Positions 1 through 12,199 of a stretch of 64,000 nt of DNA are shown here, one piece after another. The stretch comes from Trichoderma breve (Eukaryota > Ascomycota > Sordariomycetes > Hypocreales > Hypocreaceae). The stretch covers positions 5,704,001-5,768,000 of the forward strand of contig NC_079234.1 in assembly GCF_028502605.1 (NCBI RefSeq), in the 5' to 3' direction. Within the stretch, counting starts at the first letter, position 1, and each line of letters begins with the position of its first letter. Below the pieces are notes generated by a model. The model was not told where the DNA came from, made no database searches, and was given only the letters and a program-made list of their open reading frames with translations. The position numbers and the translations under genes were made by a program.

Positions 1-481
1 ACGCGGCTTCGCGCGGTGGTTTAGTATTGTATAAATAGGCCCTATTTCATGGTGATGATATACCCATTCAATAGCACTGTGGATCTTTGGTTGAATACAC
101 GAAATTCATTCTAACAACTTGTTCGAAAGTGTCTTTGTGTTCCATGGTGTTTCTCAGCACAGCTCTGCATGGTCCCTGATGATCCCTCTGCCTACCATCT
201 TTACACGACTCATGGTGCATTAGCAGTTGCTCCATGGAGCAGGAGGCACACGCAATGAGAGCTCAGGAGAGATGGAAACTGAAAGGCCAGCCAGCCGAGT
301 TGTCCAACGGCGACGATCAACGGCGCTGATGTCCCAAAGAGGTGGGTGAAATTGAGCGGAGGTGCCGAATCGGATTCTATCAAAGTTGTTGTCTTGTGAT
401 CGACACAAGTTTGCGGGAGAGGCGTGTCTAGGGAATTGGCAAATTGCTTAGACTTGCTTAGCTTCCACGCTTGGCTTACAT

Positions 482-486
<5 letters not shown>

Positions 487-514
<28 letters not shown>
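487..514. repeat. (CT)14 microsatellite
   Basis: Fourteen uninterrupted CT units. On the minus strand an open frame through it reads alternating Arg-Glu, which is a repeat artefact and not a protein. Confidence 0.95.
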
Positions 515-518
<4 letters not shown>

Positions 519-1975
519 GCACACTGCAGGCTACGGCTGATGTTTCTACGGAGTACGCTACCTAGGATAAAAAAAAAAAGGGATAATATGCATACGCGAG
601 GTAGAAAAAGATGGAGCAGGGGATTGAGAATTTGGGATCAAAAGGAAATTGATTGATTTTCACTTCCCCTCTTTCTTTTGATTGACCTTTTTGGCTATCT
701 TGGCGTAACGCTGCGGTGAGGATATATGGATATCAACCACACTCGGCTGAATGCAAAGTTTATATGAAATATGGGAATATCAATGATTGGAAACAACAAC
801 GATTGGGATGAAGGACGAAGTGTGTATGTGTACGTATGGCCGGGGGGATGATCATTTGCTCGAGTAGGAATGGAGGGCGCGTTTCAGAGTCGACACATCA
901 CTGCTTGATGTGGTATAGGAGGACCCGTCGAGAAATGTTGTCAAGACCGGACAAGCTTTTGTGGGGGGTAGTAATCTGTAATGCCAAGTTGCGTCTTTCT
1001 TTTCTTAAAAACGAAAAGGGTACAGGGAGGCGAGAGGAAATTGTGGGTTTTTGGATTTCTGGATGAAGATTATGGAGGAGTGGGTATTGGTATGTATGTA
1101 TGGGTAGGGGTAGGGGAAAAGTGATGTTTGGAGGTTGGAGGGCGAAGCGAGGTGTGGTTTTTGGTTTTTGGGGATCGACGAAACAGCTAGTACAGATCTT
1201 TATGTTATGATGTAGGAGATGGACATGTTTTTGAATGCTTCAAGAAGGTAGTCATGGTGCGGCTGTTTCTATACTAGTACTACCTACCTGTACTAGACAG
1301 GGTTGCTTACATCTATCTGGCGGGCTCCTCTTTATTTTCTTTATTTGATATACACACGCAAGACTGCGGCTTGGTGGGCACGGCATGAGGAGAGAAGAAG
1401 AAGGTGTGGTGATATCGAAGATGCATATGGGGGAGGCTGAACGGTGCCACGATGACGGGATTGCTTCATTTCGAAAAGTTGATGAGGAGAAAGGGGACCG
1501 CATACGTAGGGGGATCGTCCAAGGGGGGGCTCTTTTGCAGATGGGATGAATCTGGCTACCAGCTACGAATGCTGCATCACTGGCTTTGCCTAAACTGGGA
1601 GGGCCAAGTTGACGCTTTTGGCGGTGATGTGCAGTTGTATCAAAAGCTTGTTTTTTTCTGCCGAGGCAACTTTCCAGAGCTGTTTCTGATGTTTGCTGTG
1701 TTGGTCATATTACTTCGTATGCTTTGTTTTGTTTTCCTACGTATGTGTATACACGTGAAGGGTTGTTGGGATGATGTGAGCCATGTGATGCCTGTTACTG
1801 TTACTGGTGGGAGCACTAAAAGCTTCGCGAATCTCGATGGCAGTATCTTGACCAAATTCATTCATTCAGCCGGCTACGGTAAAACAAAAATAGAGAACGT
1901 GGACGGTTTTGAAAGGAGTGTTGCAACGCTATGACAGCATTCTACGTATGTGGTGACGGAGAGCTGTTTGATAAA

Positions 1976-1993
1976 GGTGGTGGTGGTGGTGGT
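1976..1993. repeat. (GGT)6 trinucleotide repeat
   Basis: Six GGT units in non-coding sequence, 100 bp before a CA-rich repeat. Confidence 0.9.
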
Positions 1994-2097
1994 GCAAGCA
2001 AGCATCTACACTATGTATGTGGCTCGCGGCGAATCACAGGCTGCCGTTATGGAACAATAGGACGCAAGAAACGCCCGTCACCGTTTTCTCACAGGTG

Positions 2098-2115
2098 CAC
2101 ACACACACGCACACA
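2098..2115. repeat. CA-rich dinucleotide repeat
   Basis: A CA run interrupted once by a CG step, in the gene-free left region. Confidence 0.8.
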
Positions 2116-5100
2116 AGACATAGAACACAGACACAAGGCAGAAAAAGAAAAGGGACGGCTTGCAACCTCCGACGAAAGTGGCGTTTTGATATTGGGGTCC
2201 GTTTTGTGCAAGCGGCCGTTTTTTTTTTTGGTAGCCACGGCGGAAAGATTTGGTGGGAATAATTTCTGGGAACTAGAGATTGGAGAAGGGGGGGGGAACT
2301 TTTCTAGTGCATGTCAGGCGCCAGAGTTTTTGTGTTTCTTTCTGCGCTTCTTCTTGTTATTTTGGTATTCTACAAATTGATAGATGAACAGTACACATTT
2401 ACGTTTTCGTTCTGCAATTGGTGTTGTCGTCAAGGTGCGCCAACTGCCGGCTGCATGGGCCGGAAGAATGCTGGTACCGTATGACGAAGGAAACGCACAT
2501 CGGCCGTCCAATTACATGAGTAGCCCGCCGAAGAATGCCCTTTGCAGTTATTCGCACCATTCCAAAAGAATAAAAAGAAAGCACAATACAGTACAGTGCA
2601 GCAACACAACTCGCCAACCAGCGAAAACAACTGGGGGAGCAAGCAGCACTTTTGGCTCATACTGTACGGTGTACTTGTGTAGTGCACAGGCCAAGTACAC
2701 AGTGCTTTTTATTTTTCTTCCACTTCTCTTTCGTGACGAACGAACAAGACAGGGGTCTGGGGGGGCGTGCATCTAAAACAAGCTTTGCCCGCGCTGGGCT
2801 TTTTCCTTCCCGTCGAGTATGTTCGAAAAGGGGGCTGTTTTGGGGGATGCTTCTCCCCCGGCCGCAGTGACGTCGGGGGCTATTTTTTTTGTGCCATGTG
2901 GGAGGTTGAAGATATGTATCATGGTAAAGAAAAAAAAAGGTTCCTTGCCCCTTGGCTTGCTGGATTCCCTGTTGGCACTGACTGGAGCCCCCCTCGCAGG
3001 ATGCTGCTGGATACTGCTAATAGAACTTACCACTTACACCACAATAATACGGAGTATGCTAGCAGTAGTATATTTCTGCCTAGAATATTATTATACCAGT
3101 GGGGTTCTCACCGGGTTACCGCACCGGGACTGGGCTGGTATCAGCCAAGAACAACCAGCTCGTTAAGGACAGATACCAATCTCATCCAATGCTTGAACCA
3201 TGAATAAGACCCAGAAAAAAAACAATCAAGCATTAAACGGTACTGTGGGCCGAAAAAGCTTCTTTCTTTCTTATGCCGCTGACAAGGAGACGACGGGAGG
3301 AGAAAAAAAAAACAGCGGCGGGAAAAAAAAAAGCTGTTACCTTCCTGTCCTGGTATTTGACATGCCCGCACGATGTAAGGATCGATGTAGATTAATACCT
3401 GTCAAGGGAGGTACTCGCAATAGCACGTATCGATACGAGAATTAAGGGATCAAATTCTTACTCTTCTTTTTTTTACGCTTTTCAACTATACTCCTCTTCA
3501 GCTTCTCTGTTTAGGGCAGTTGCGTGTGCTGGCGAAAGGGGGTGAGGAAGAGTGGGCAATCCCAAGAAAAGAACCGGGGGGCGCGAATCAGGGGAAAGCG
3601 GACTTCAGGGGAGCGAAAAATAAAAAAGCATTGCGTTTTTTTAGCCAAGATGCATCGGATCGTATCGGATCGCCCGCCTTGTCATCTGGGTTTAATGCGG
3701 TTCCCTTTTTTTGCTGCTTTGTTTGTCGTTGGCGGCCTGTTTGCGGTTAGTATTTGGAGATTGGGAAGAGCTTGGTTTTTTTGGCTGATTCATGCCGAAC
3801 GTAAGGGCTTTTGGTGGGACTTGATATTTTTTTGATTGATAGGTGGGATTAGTGCCGTGTTAGTTGGGTATTTGTTTTTGATTGAAGTCGCCTCTGGTGC
3901 TGTAATTCTCCGTCCGCTATGGAGTATCAAGTCCATACTAGAGGTACTAATAGCTACAGGTACATTCCCAAGACAGTTTGCACAGACCTCAGCTGTACCT
4001 TGTCCTCAACAGTGAAATGTATCTGGGTATAATTTCAAAACAAGAGCAAAAACCTGATTTCAGCCACTCAATTACATATGCATCCCTCTCCAAAAAAGAA
4101 ACAAGGACAAGCAATTCCCCAAACGCAGAAGGCGCGCGCCGTGGAGGAGGCTTTCCCTGCCGTCGAAGCACTAGTCCTAGTCTAGAGCTAGCGTTCTTTA
4201 TCGATGGACCTGGGTGACGTCAGTGGATGCGGCACAAGGGTCCCCTCGCATGGCGCTAGGGGCCCCACATAGTATGGATCTCGAAACGTCATTCTGTAGC
4301 GCCGTCATTGGGCAGCGGCTTCATTGCAGGATTGTGCTTGCGTCTGCTTGTGTGCGGGTCTCGGGAATACGACTGTGTACGAGCTACACGCGCGAATGGT
4401 GAGTGGTGACTGTACGAGGATGCGAGTGCCGAGGCGAGGGAGAGACATAGGTGGAGGTTCTTTTGGTAGGTAGAGAGAGATTCCTGTAGTGATACAAGCT
4501 GAATTGGAAGCTTCTCTTAGCTTTATCTAAGTAGCAGTACTTGTAAATTAACAGCACCTCCTTTCTCGAGGTCCATTGAGATAATGTAGATCTGCCTTTT
4601 TTCTTCCCGTCTCTCCCCTCTCTCCTGGATATTAAACAAAAAAAAATCCCGTAGCATTTTGATTGATTTTGATATTAAATCACTGATATGTGACAGCCAC
4701 GCACTGTGACGCAGATTCCCGAGCCACAAGTACCTGCGGAGCTGCACACAGTGCGACCCTGGGCTGCAGGCAAAAGGCATGGACAAGTAGGTACCAAATG
4801 TATCAGACTGTGATCCACTGAAGCTCTAGGCTGGCATGCGCTGTATTTCCCCGGGGCCACAACGCTTGTTTTGGGGGCCATGATGCTAATGGACTGCACT
4901 GTATTCCTCCGTCCGTCAACAGCGCTTGGAGATGGGTGCATCTGCGTCTATCTAGTCATACTGGCGTTGGGAACTTCCAAGTTCTACTGCAACTTACTAG
5001 ACAAGTTCATGTTAGTCCAGCAAATTGGCGGAGCCTCCATTCTGTCAAACCGTTTCCCCTTGGCTTCATTTAAAGAGTGCCACTGACGTTTCGTATCTTG

Positions 5101-7712
5101 AAAAGAAAAAACGCCGCAAACAAAAAAGAACAATAAAGTGGACGGGAGCCACCCACGCTGTGGCTTTTTCCTCTCCCGCGCACTGATGAGTACCTGATGA
5201 TTGCGTGGCGCCGTTTTCGAAGGCTTCCAAAAGAACCAGTTTTTTCTTCCATGAATTCATTTTAAACGATTCAGGGTTCTAACTTTTGCTATGTCGACGG
5301 AGGGACGTGAGCTTACAAGACAACATAACGGGCGGAACTTCCTTGGTGGGAGATGCCCACCAGCGCAGCCACCGTCATCATTTTTGCCGTTTCAGAGGGA
5401 GCGGCTTGGAATAGAGTAAGACGGTTGATGCACACTGTATCAGGCCGTGTTTACTTTTTTTTTTTCTTTACTCTTTCTCAGTGCTGCAAATCTTCAATTG
5501 TTTTGGTTGAGACTTGGGCAACGTGTGCTTTGTGGCAGAAACACAGTCTTTGATGCAGATAGGTTGACATGACAAGACCCCCTGGCTGCTAAAAATAGGG
5601 AGTGCAGGGAGCAGATGTCAAATGAATTTCATATCAAAAAAAGAAGAGTGACGCCGATATCATTCAATTGTCTCTATATATTCCTATCCTTGGCGGTATA
5701 CGCAACCGTTGTGTGCATCATATACGTGATATTCCAGGTTAAGACCATGCGGACGGCAATAGTATCAACCATGTAACATCGAATAACCGACAAACACACA
5801 TGAGCCTCGGCTTGAAACACCAAGAGAAGTATTATACATGGATTCACAGCACACGCACACAAAACACTTGCTCAGTTGGTGCTAGCTACTCTAAAAATAA
5901 TCTGTAACAAGCCAAGCCAGGGCCGCGTCTTCTCTTTTATTTTCTCACCAGTCCTTCCGCACCTAAGCCACATCATCCAGCAACGCCAGTGTTTGCATAT
6001 CGCCATTATCTTTGGCTCATTCCACATCATTACTTGCTAGCAGGGTCTTCTCCATCTCAAAATCTCTTCTTCATGATTTTTTTTCTATTTTTGGTAGGTG
6101 TCTATATGCAAGTAGCATGTCTGCATCACAGCCATATTTCAGCGTCTCCATCGCCCACGTATCAGAAAAGTGGACATTTGCCTCCCGCCATAAGATACAG
6201 GGTAATAATATAACAACCATGGATAATATACACATCCCCATCCACAAACTTATACACATCGACACAGTATTTCTTGTATAACCCAACTTCCGTCCCTTTT
6301 GCCGAACATCCAAACAGATTCAGCACTCTCCTTGCTGTATTCAACTCGTTATCCTCTGTGTGGATATGGATACTGTGTATTAATCAATCTCGGACTGCGC
6401 GTCCCCCCCCCATTAATCCCTGCTCCGCTTCGAGTTTCCAAAACTGCTTCGCCCCCCTCGGTAGGTCCGGGGCAGGAAAAAAAAACAGAGAGCTTAATGG
6501 GATTATACGCCAAGTGTAGCTAAGCTGCCGCTGTCTAATTAACATGGCGGAGATATTCGCACAGACGGCCGATGTTGGCTTATATTACGAACAAACTGCT
6601 AGATCTTACCAGGGACCCTTTGGACCCCTGGCCTCCAGCGGTGACAAGACCCGCCAGCATAAGCTTTTTGGAATTGGAGTAATATGCCATGGGAGGGGAC
6701 TAATATCATCGAAAAGCACTATAATAGCTTCATCTGGGGTACTAAATTTCCCTTGCTAGCAACTTTTTCGATATTATATTACCATGGCCTCTAAAGTAGT
6801 CTATTTTGTTTCTATACTTGGAGCTTGCAGATTGGCAGATTGGGGAGAGTGTGTGTCTATATTAATTGTTTCAGGTTGAGATTGCCTGATAGAACTACGA
6901 CTACGGAACCCACATCAAACATGTCAAATGACTTGGCGACTGGGCTCGAAATGGTAGGAGCAGCGCAATATGGAGCAAGTACGACTTCTCGTATCTCGTA
7001 CTTTGGCGTGACAAAGAGCCTCACGCAACGTAGCAGCAGCTCTAGCGAAGACCGGACACTTAGGACAAGTCATTCATTTCATCCACTCATCTCGGCTTTT
7101 TTTTCTTTGAATCGTTCTAGCGCTTCATGTCATTTCACGATTGGACGCAGCCGCATTCGTATGCTCAGCAGTCCCAAGTTTGCTATCCCACATCCCGCGT
7201 CTCGATTCAAGAGCTCATAGTAGTAATAACAAATGCTAAAGGAACATAGCGAAAATAGCAGAAAATAGTGATAATATTAGATATGACGGAACTTGGTGGC
7301 TATTACTCAAGTAAGTGCTTGTACTCCTACACAGCAGAGCACAAATGATCATGTTGATGTGGCTTAATGATATGCTTATAGACACCGTTCTGTATTATAA
7401 AATAAGCAATCTTCGAAACCATTGTAGGCAATCGCCAATTAAAATATGTAAACAGAGTAAAGGTCTATACAAGAGGATAGGGCTGTTCAGAAACTATTTC
7501 ATAATGAAGCTTCTTGAGACAAAGCAATAACTTTACGGCAACCTCCAAATAGACATCTCCAGACAAAATGACAATGTTGGTAGAACATCTCGCCGTCTTC
7601 ACCAAACAATCAATAAAAACACATCACTCGATAGACCCAGTGATATAATCACGTTGACGACATTCACCTCATCAAGCCCATATCTACTCGCAAATTTCAA
7701 AGCCATCTTCAA

Positions 7713-7736
7713 ACATTCAAACATTCAAGCATTCAT
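7713..7736. repeat. Three tandem octamers, ACATTCAA type
   Basis: ACATTCAA at 7713 and 7721, then GCATTCAT at 7729. This is a short head-to-tail repeat in an AT-rich part of the gene-free region. Confidence 0.8.
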
Positions 7737-8440
7737 CCTCAACACCTCTCGCGAGACGCATTACTATTTAATAATTCTATCATTGCCAACCAGATTCTCC
7801 TTCTCTCAGATTAGGCTGCTCCTATGCTATCCCCATATGCCCCAATCCCAGCGGTACCAAAGGCATATCTACCTGCCAGCGAGAGGGAACACTTCCACTT
7901 TTCTGATTCCACGCCACCAACAGCCTGCTTCCTCTAATCCCCCCCAAAACCAAAACCTGCTCCTATCTGCAGCCAATTCCAAAAAAGAAACGAGAAAAAA
8001 ACCACGATATAGAAGGGCAACAGTCTTTGTGCCGGAGACTGTTTGAAATATATGATACATTTTGAACGAGACCGTAAAAGACGGCCAAAAGAGAGAAAAA
8101 AAGAGCATTGGAACTGGGTATCAAGGTCCAAACCCAGAGGCGTCTATGTGGGAAGAAAAAGAATAAAAGAGATAGGTTAGCGTAGTAACCAGTAGTCATA
8201 ACCTCGTAATGGAGAGAGAGAAAGGTCTTTGAAAGAAAAGCAAGATATTAAAGGAGCCCTCGCGCTCAAGGTAACGGTATCGTTGAGTCACTCTCCTGTA
8301 GCTTTTCGACCTTCTCCCCTTCCTTTTGTTTTTATGTTTTTGCAAATCTTTTGAGAATGTTCCAAACTCCTATCCAAACGCCGGACGCTGAATCGGATAT
8401 GTATGCTGAAAAATTATTATCACGCTGTAGAGCTGTAGCC

Positions 8441-11400
8441 TCATACGTGCGGTGCTTCCCCAGGCCGGGTTCTCTCAAGCTGCTCAAGTAGTTCACGCGG
8501 CGGTATCCGTTGAATGCCGCTTCCACGATCATACATGGACGTTGGTGCTGGAGTATATCCTTCGCGCTTCTTGCGTATCCGATCTAGTACGATTCCTGAA
8601 ACGACGAGGATGACTATGAGAGCCAGCGAGATGGCGAGGCCGATGAGGACAACGAAGACAAGAGGCAAGTGGTGACCTGTTGAAGAGAGCGTTAGTAAGA
8701 AAAGAGAAACTATAATGGGTAAGAGAGAAAAGTGAAACATACCGCTTGACGTAAAGAAGTTGTCCTTTTGCGAGAATACTCTGGCAATGCTTCCGGCCCC
8801 AGTGTCCGTGCTGGTAAGAGCATAGGGCAGGTAGTCAGTGCCGTTGTAGATAACAGCCGAGGCCATTCCGACGTTGGGGAAAGGGATGGAGCCCGTGAGC
8901 ATCAATACCTCCCGGTCATCGAAAAGGTTTGACTTGGCGTGGGACTGAGTCACTGTGAAAACCTGCAAGCTCTGGACAACGCTGCCCTCGGGCGGTAGCA
9001 GCTGAGGGATCTGCCACTGTTTGCCGTCATACTTCATAATGAAGGTAGATCCGTTGGGTGAGTTACCGGAGATCCAGATCTGACTGTTGTCATTCGAGCC
9101 GGCCGTGATGGCGTTGACGGGGCCGGGGATCTGACTGGCGCCGGCAAAGTCCGTCCAAACCTGCTTGTTGGCATCGTACAGGGCAAGGAATCCTGTGCTG
9201 GTTCCGTTGGTACGCAAATCACCACCAGCAATGAGTTGAGATTTGCTGTACCACATGAAGCTACTGACTCGTCCAGCCAGGGTGCTGCCTGGTCTTGACC
9301 ATTGAGCAGTGTCGGCATCATATGTGCAAACACCGGGGCAGTCCAGAGCACCGGCCTTCTCGAACGAGCCGCCTGCGTAAATCTCTGAAGTGTCGGGCCG
9401 AACAGTGACGACGGACAGCGTCTGATTGCCGCCGAGGAGCGACGCAGGTTGCTGGCTGGAGAATGATTTGGAAGCAACGTCGTAGGCGATCAACCCGCTG
9501 ACGCTGCTGCCGTCAACATTGCCGGTGACATTTCCACCTGCAAAGAGGACGCTTCCGTGAAAAGCGACGCTGGTGAAGACGGATGATGAGGATATGCCAG
9601 ACTTGAGTCCGCTGACGCTGTTGTTGTTGGCACCATCGATGAACACCAAATTATTAATGGTAGAGCCATCGGAAGCTCGAGCAGAGAAGTGACCTGCGAG
9701 GACTGTGATGTTGCTATTGCTGCTGTTTCCGGTGTAAAAGGCTCCCGTGAGAACACCGGACGTGGGCTGTTCAGAGAGATCTCGTCGCCTGTTGCCAGTT
9801 GATTGACTACCGGGCTGGAGATGGACCGGGAATTGACCCAATCCCTGGTCGCCCAGCATCACGGCACCATTGGCCTCCAATTGTGAAGATTCGATGGAGC
9901 CTGCGAAGAGGGAATTGCCAGTAGTGAGGTTCAGTTGAGAGGCTGTGAGCATGCCACCAAAGTCAGGAGTCGGACCATCTAGATTCTGCAACCAGTTGTC
10001 TCTTGATAAGATCCAAACCGCGAAGCCGCTGACAGGAAGTGCTTGAGAGCCGCTAAAGGCCTCACACTCGGTGAAGGAACCTGTCAGGGCAATGGCATCC
10101 TCAGTCACGGCGCTAATATTGACCTGGAATGCCACAACCTGCTCAACCCTGCCATTGACGCCTGCACCCAATGGGCTCCAGTCCTGGCTCTTGGTGTCAT
10201 AAACCGCCACATGATTCAATCCGCTTTTGCCGTTGGATCGCAGGTTTGTAAAGTCTCCGCCTACGAATAGCTTCGTGTCTTGGAGATACATGTCCAGGAC
10301 TTGACCGTTGAGACCCCCGTTGAGAGACATAATCTTACCGCTGGTGTCGATGGCGACGAAATTCTGGTGCGCATCCGAGGTAAAGTTGCCGCCGATATAA
10401 GTGACATCTCCAGAGGTTGCAAGAGAGTTGACGCCCGTATTATGATCGAAGCTTGCACCAAGCTGGTTGACTGCCGAATCGTCAAGGCTAGATGTGTCAA
10501 TCTTTACTTGACTTGGGTCAAAGTCGAAGAGGCCGTTGAGGTTTCCAGTTGAGTTGAGAAGAGTGAATCCGACTTTTTGAGCAACAAAGGTCATTTCATT
10601 CAAGTCTTGGCCATCGAGGGGAGTGAGTGTGACCTTTGGCTTGAAGGTGTCTGAGGTTCTTTCGATATAACCAAAATAGATCTGATCATACTTGTCAAAG
10701 TTGTTGGTCTGATAGATGGAAGTTGTAAAGTTTGATTGAATGGTGCCACTCGACATGATGCCGGTGATATTGACGCGACCTCTAGTCTGGCATGAGCCAT
10801 CAGGAACGCAGCCTGGGGTATACATGTTGATAGAGTAATTGCCAGATTCGATGATGTTGGGCACGAAAACGACGGAGGCCGATTTGGACGAAATGGGACC
10901 GGTAAGCTGTGCTGTCAGATACTTTGAATCGCTCTGCAAAGAAGGCGACTGCTTCCAAGGCCCGGTTGCGGAGGAGCTGGAAGGGAAGGTAATGTTGCAC
11001 GCTGGCTCGTTGAAAGTGTTGATGGCGTAGGAGAACATGTTGTCCTCAAACAGTTGCACACTATTGAGACCAGCTCCCTTTCCGTACCAATCTGAAATGT
11101 CGATTTGGAAAGAATTCATGCCAATTCTATTGACGAAATGAAAGTCTTGGAACTGAACCTTGGGATCGTGACTCAACGGGCACTCGCTTGTGCAGCTCGA
11201 GTTTTTTCCTGTAGCAGGATCGATATAGGTAAAGTTCATGATGCCGTTAAGTGGTAAGGCGACGAAGCGGAAGGTTTTTGTGCCCCGTCCATCCTGATGC
11301 GTATTCCACAACCGCAGCTTGGTGGGCTCGAATCCAAAGTCAAAGGTGGCCTGCCAAGAGCCAGGAGCCTCGTCCTGGGCCAACCAAGTCTTGCCTGAGC

Positions 11401-12199
11401 CCCCAAGACCATCAGAACAGACGACATTCTTGGGGTCGTCGAAGCCCTTGGTCGAAGCGGAGCCGTTAGCGGAGATATTTGCGGTAGAAAGATTGATAGC
11501 CTGTCCATCTGCCTTGTTTGGTGCAGTAACGTTGCCCAGGCCAGTGAAGCTCCCGCCGAAAATTATGTGGCCATTGGCTGCCTTTGTAATGGAGCTCACA
11601 GGGGCATTGAATCCAGCAAAAGGCAGGTTCGTGAAGTTGCCATCAACCTTCCACGCAATAGCATTTGTCGAGTTACCCCCCTTAAGGTTTCCGCCCACGT
11701 AAACTATTCCCTTGGCATCGTCGCACAGCAGTGCATTGACCTCGCCCTCGAGTCCCTCAAGCGGCGTAAACGTGGTTGTGTTGGCGTTGTAGAGGGCGAG
11801 GGCCGTTGATTTGATACCATCCATACTGGTGAAATTACCACCCAACAAGACGCCCTCGGCACCATCCTTGAGCGTCACTGAGCACATGGCCAAAATCGAC
11901 GCGTCGGTTGCGGCAATGGGAGCGAGGGCGCCATTTGGCAACTGTGTCAGCAGGTATTCGCTGCCATTTGTGCTCAGGGGCTGTGCGATTTGCTCCTGAA
12001 ACTGGTAGAGCGAAATTCCATTGAAGTCTCCGGCAATGCCTACGCTCCCCAGCTGGGAGAAATCGAGGTTCGCAGAGGGAGCTGCTGTGATGTTGAAGGC
12101 ATGTGAAAGCGAGGGCGCAATGATTGCTAGCGACGCAATGCTCGAGCGCAGCGGATGGGGGCGTCGCGCCGCCCGGCGTCGTTGTGAGGATAATCGCAT
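8441..12199 (-). CDS. RAX2: RAX2-type cortical polarity landmark protein
   Basis: Two exons (12199-8743 and 8676-8441) encode about 1230 residues. An Arg-rich N-terminus precedes a hydrophobic signal segment (about residues 20-36). A very long Ser/Thr/Asn-rich ectodomain follows with many N-x-S/T sites and repeated kelch-like 'GG(N/S)F' units. One transmembrane helix lies at about 1156-1183, with a basic tail of about 47 residues. This matches yeast Rax2, a type I membrane protein that marks bud or hyphal sites with Rax1. The 66-bp intron has a perfect TACTAAC branch site, starts GTATGT, is a multiple of three and has no stop, so an unspliced mRNA stays in frame and adds 22 hydrophobic residues next to the membrane helix. 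It is transcribed in the same direction as LCL3, 2 kb upstream. Confidence 0.9.
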   Translation of the reverse strand: MRLSSQRRRAARRPHPLRSSIASLAIIAPSLSHAFNITAAPSANLDFSQLGSVGIAGDFNGISLYQFQEQIAQPLSTNGSEYLLTQLPNGALAPIAATDASILAMCSVTLKDGAEGVLLGGNFTSMDGIKSTALALYNANTTTFTPLEGLEGEVNALLCDDAKGIVYVGGNLKGGNSTNAIAWKVDGNFTNLPFAGFNAPVSSITKAANGHIIFGGSFTGLGNVTAPNKADGQAINLSTANISANGSASTKGFDDPKNVVCSDGLGGSGKTWLAQDEAPGSWQATFDFGFEPTKLRLWNTHQDGRGTKTFRFVALPLNGIMNFTYIDPATGKNSSCTSECPLSHDPKVQFQDFHFVNRIGMNSFQIDISDWYGKGAGLNSVQLFEDNMFSYAINTFNEPACNITFPSSSSATGPWKQSPSLQSDSKYLTAQLTGPISSKSASVVFVPNIIESGNYSINMYTPGCVPDGSCQTRGRVNITGIMSSGTIQSNFTTSIYQTNNFDKYDQIYFGYIERTSDTFKPKVTLTPLDGQDLNEMTFVAQKVGFTLLNSTGNLNGLFDFDPSQVKIDTSSLDDSAVNQLGASFDHNTGVNSLATSGDVTYIGGNFTSDAHQNFVAIDTSGKIMSLNGGLNGQVLDMYLQDTKLFVGGDFTNLRSNGKSGLNHVAVYDTKSQDWSPLGAGVNGRVEQVVAFQVNISAVTEDAIALTGSFTECEAFSGSQALPVSGFAVWILSRDNWLQNLDGPTPDFGGMLTASQLNLTTGNSLFAGSIESSQLEANGAVMLGDQGLGQFPVHLQPGSQSTGNRRRDLSEQPTSGVLTGAFYTGNSSNSNITVLAGHFSARASDGSTINNLVFIDGANNNSVSGLKSGISSSSVFTSVAFHGSVLFAGGNVTGNVDGSSVSGLIAYDVASKSFSSQQPASLLGGNQTLSVVTVRPDTSEIYAGGSFEKAGALDCPGVCTYDADTAQWSRPGSTLAGRVSSFMWYSKSQLIAGGDLRTNGTSTGFLALYDANKQVWTDFAGASQIPGPVNAITAGSNDNSQIWISGNSPNGSTFIMKYDGKQWQIPQLLPPEGSVVQSLQVFTVTQSHAKSNLFDDREVLMLTGSIPFPNVGMASAVIYNGTDYLPYALTSTDTGAGSIARVFSQKDNFFTSSGMFHFSLLPIIVSLFLLTLSSTGHHLPLVFVVLIGLAISLALIVILVVSGIVLDRIRKKREGYTPAPTSMYDRGSGIQRIPPRELLEQLERTRPGEAPHV

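Larger units (their letters stand above)
1..8440. other. 8.4 kb region without recognisable genes
   Basis: No open frame here looks like a conserved protein, and I could not chain short frames through splice signals into one. The left 3.5 kb is purine-rich on the plus strand (many G and A runs), as seen when a promoter or leader of a minus-strand gene is read backwards, so a gene starting beyond the left edge is possible. Simple repeats lie at 487-514, 1976-1993, 2098-2115 and 7713-7736. A TATA-like TATAAATA sits at 30-37 with no gene behind it. The last 200 to 300 bases are probably the RAX2 3' UTR. Confidence 0.6.

Noticed and set aside
1452..1934. 160-codon plus-strand open frame in the left gene-free region
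   Set aside because: Composition is not protein-like, no domain, no conserved motif, and it lies in simple-repeat-rich DNA.
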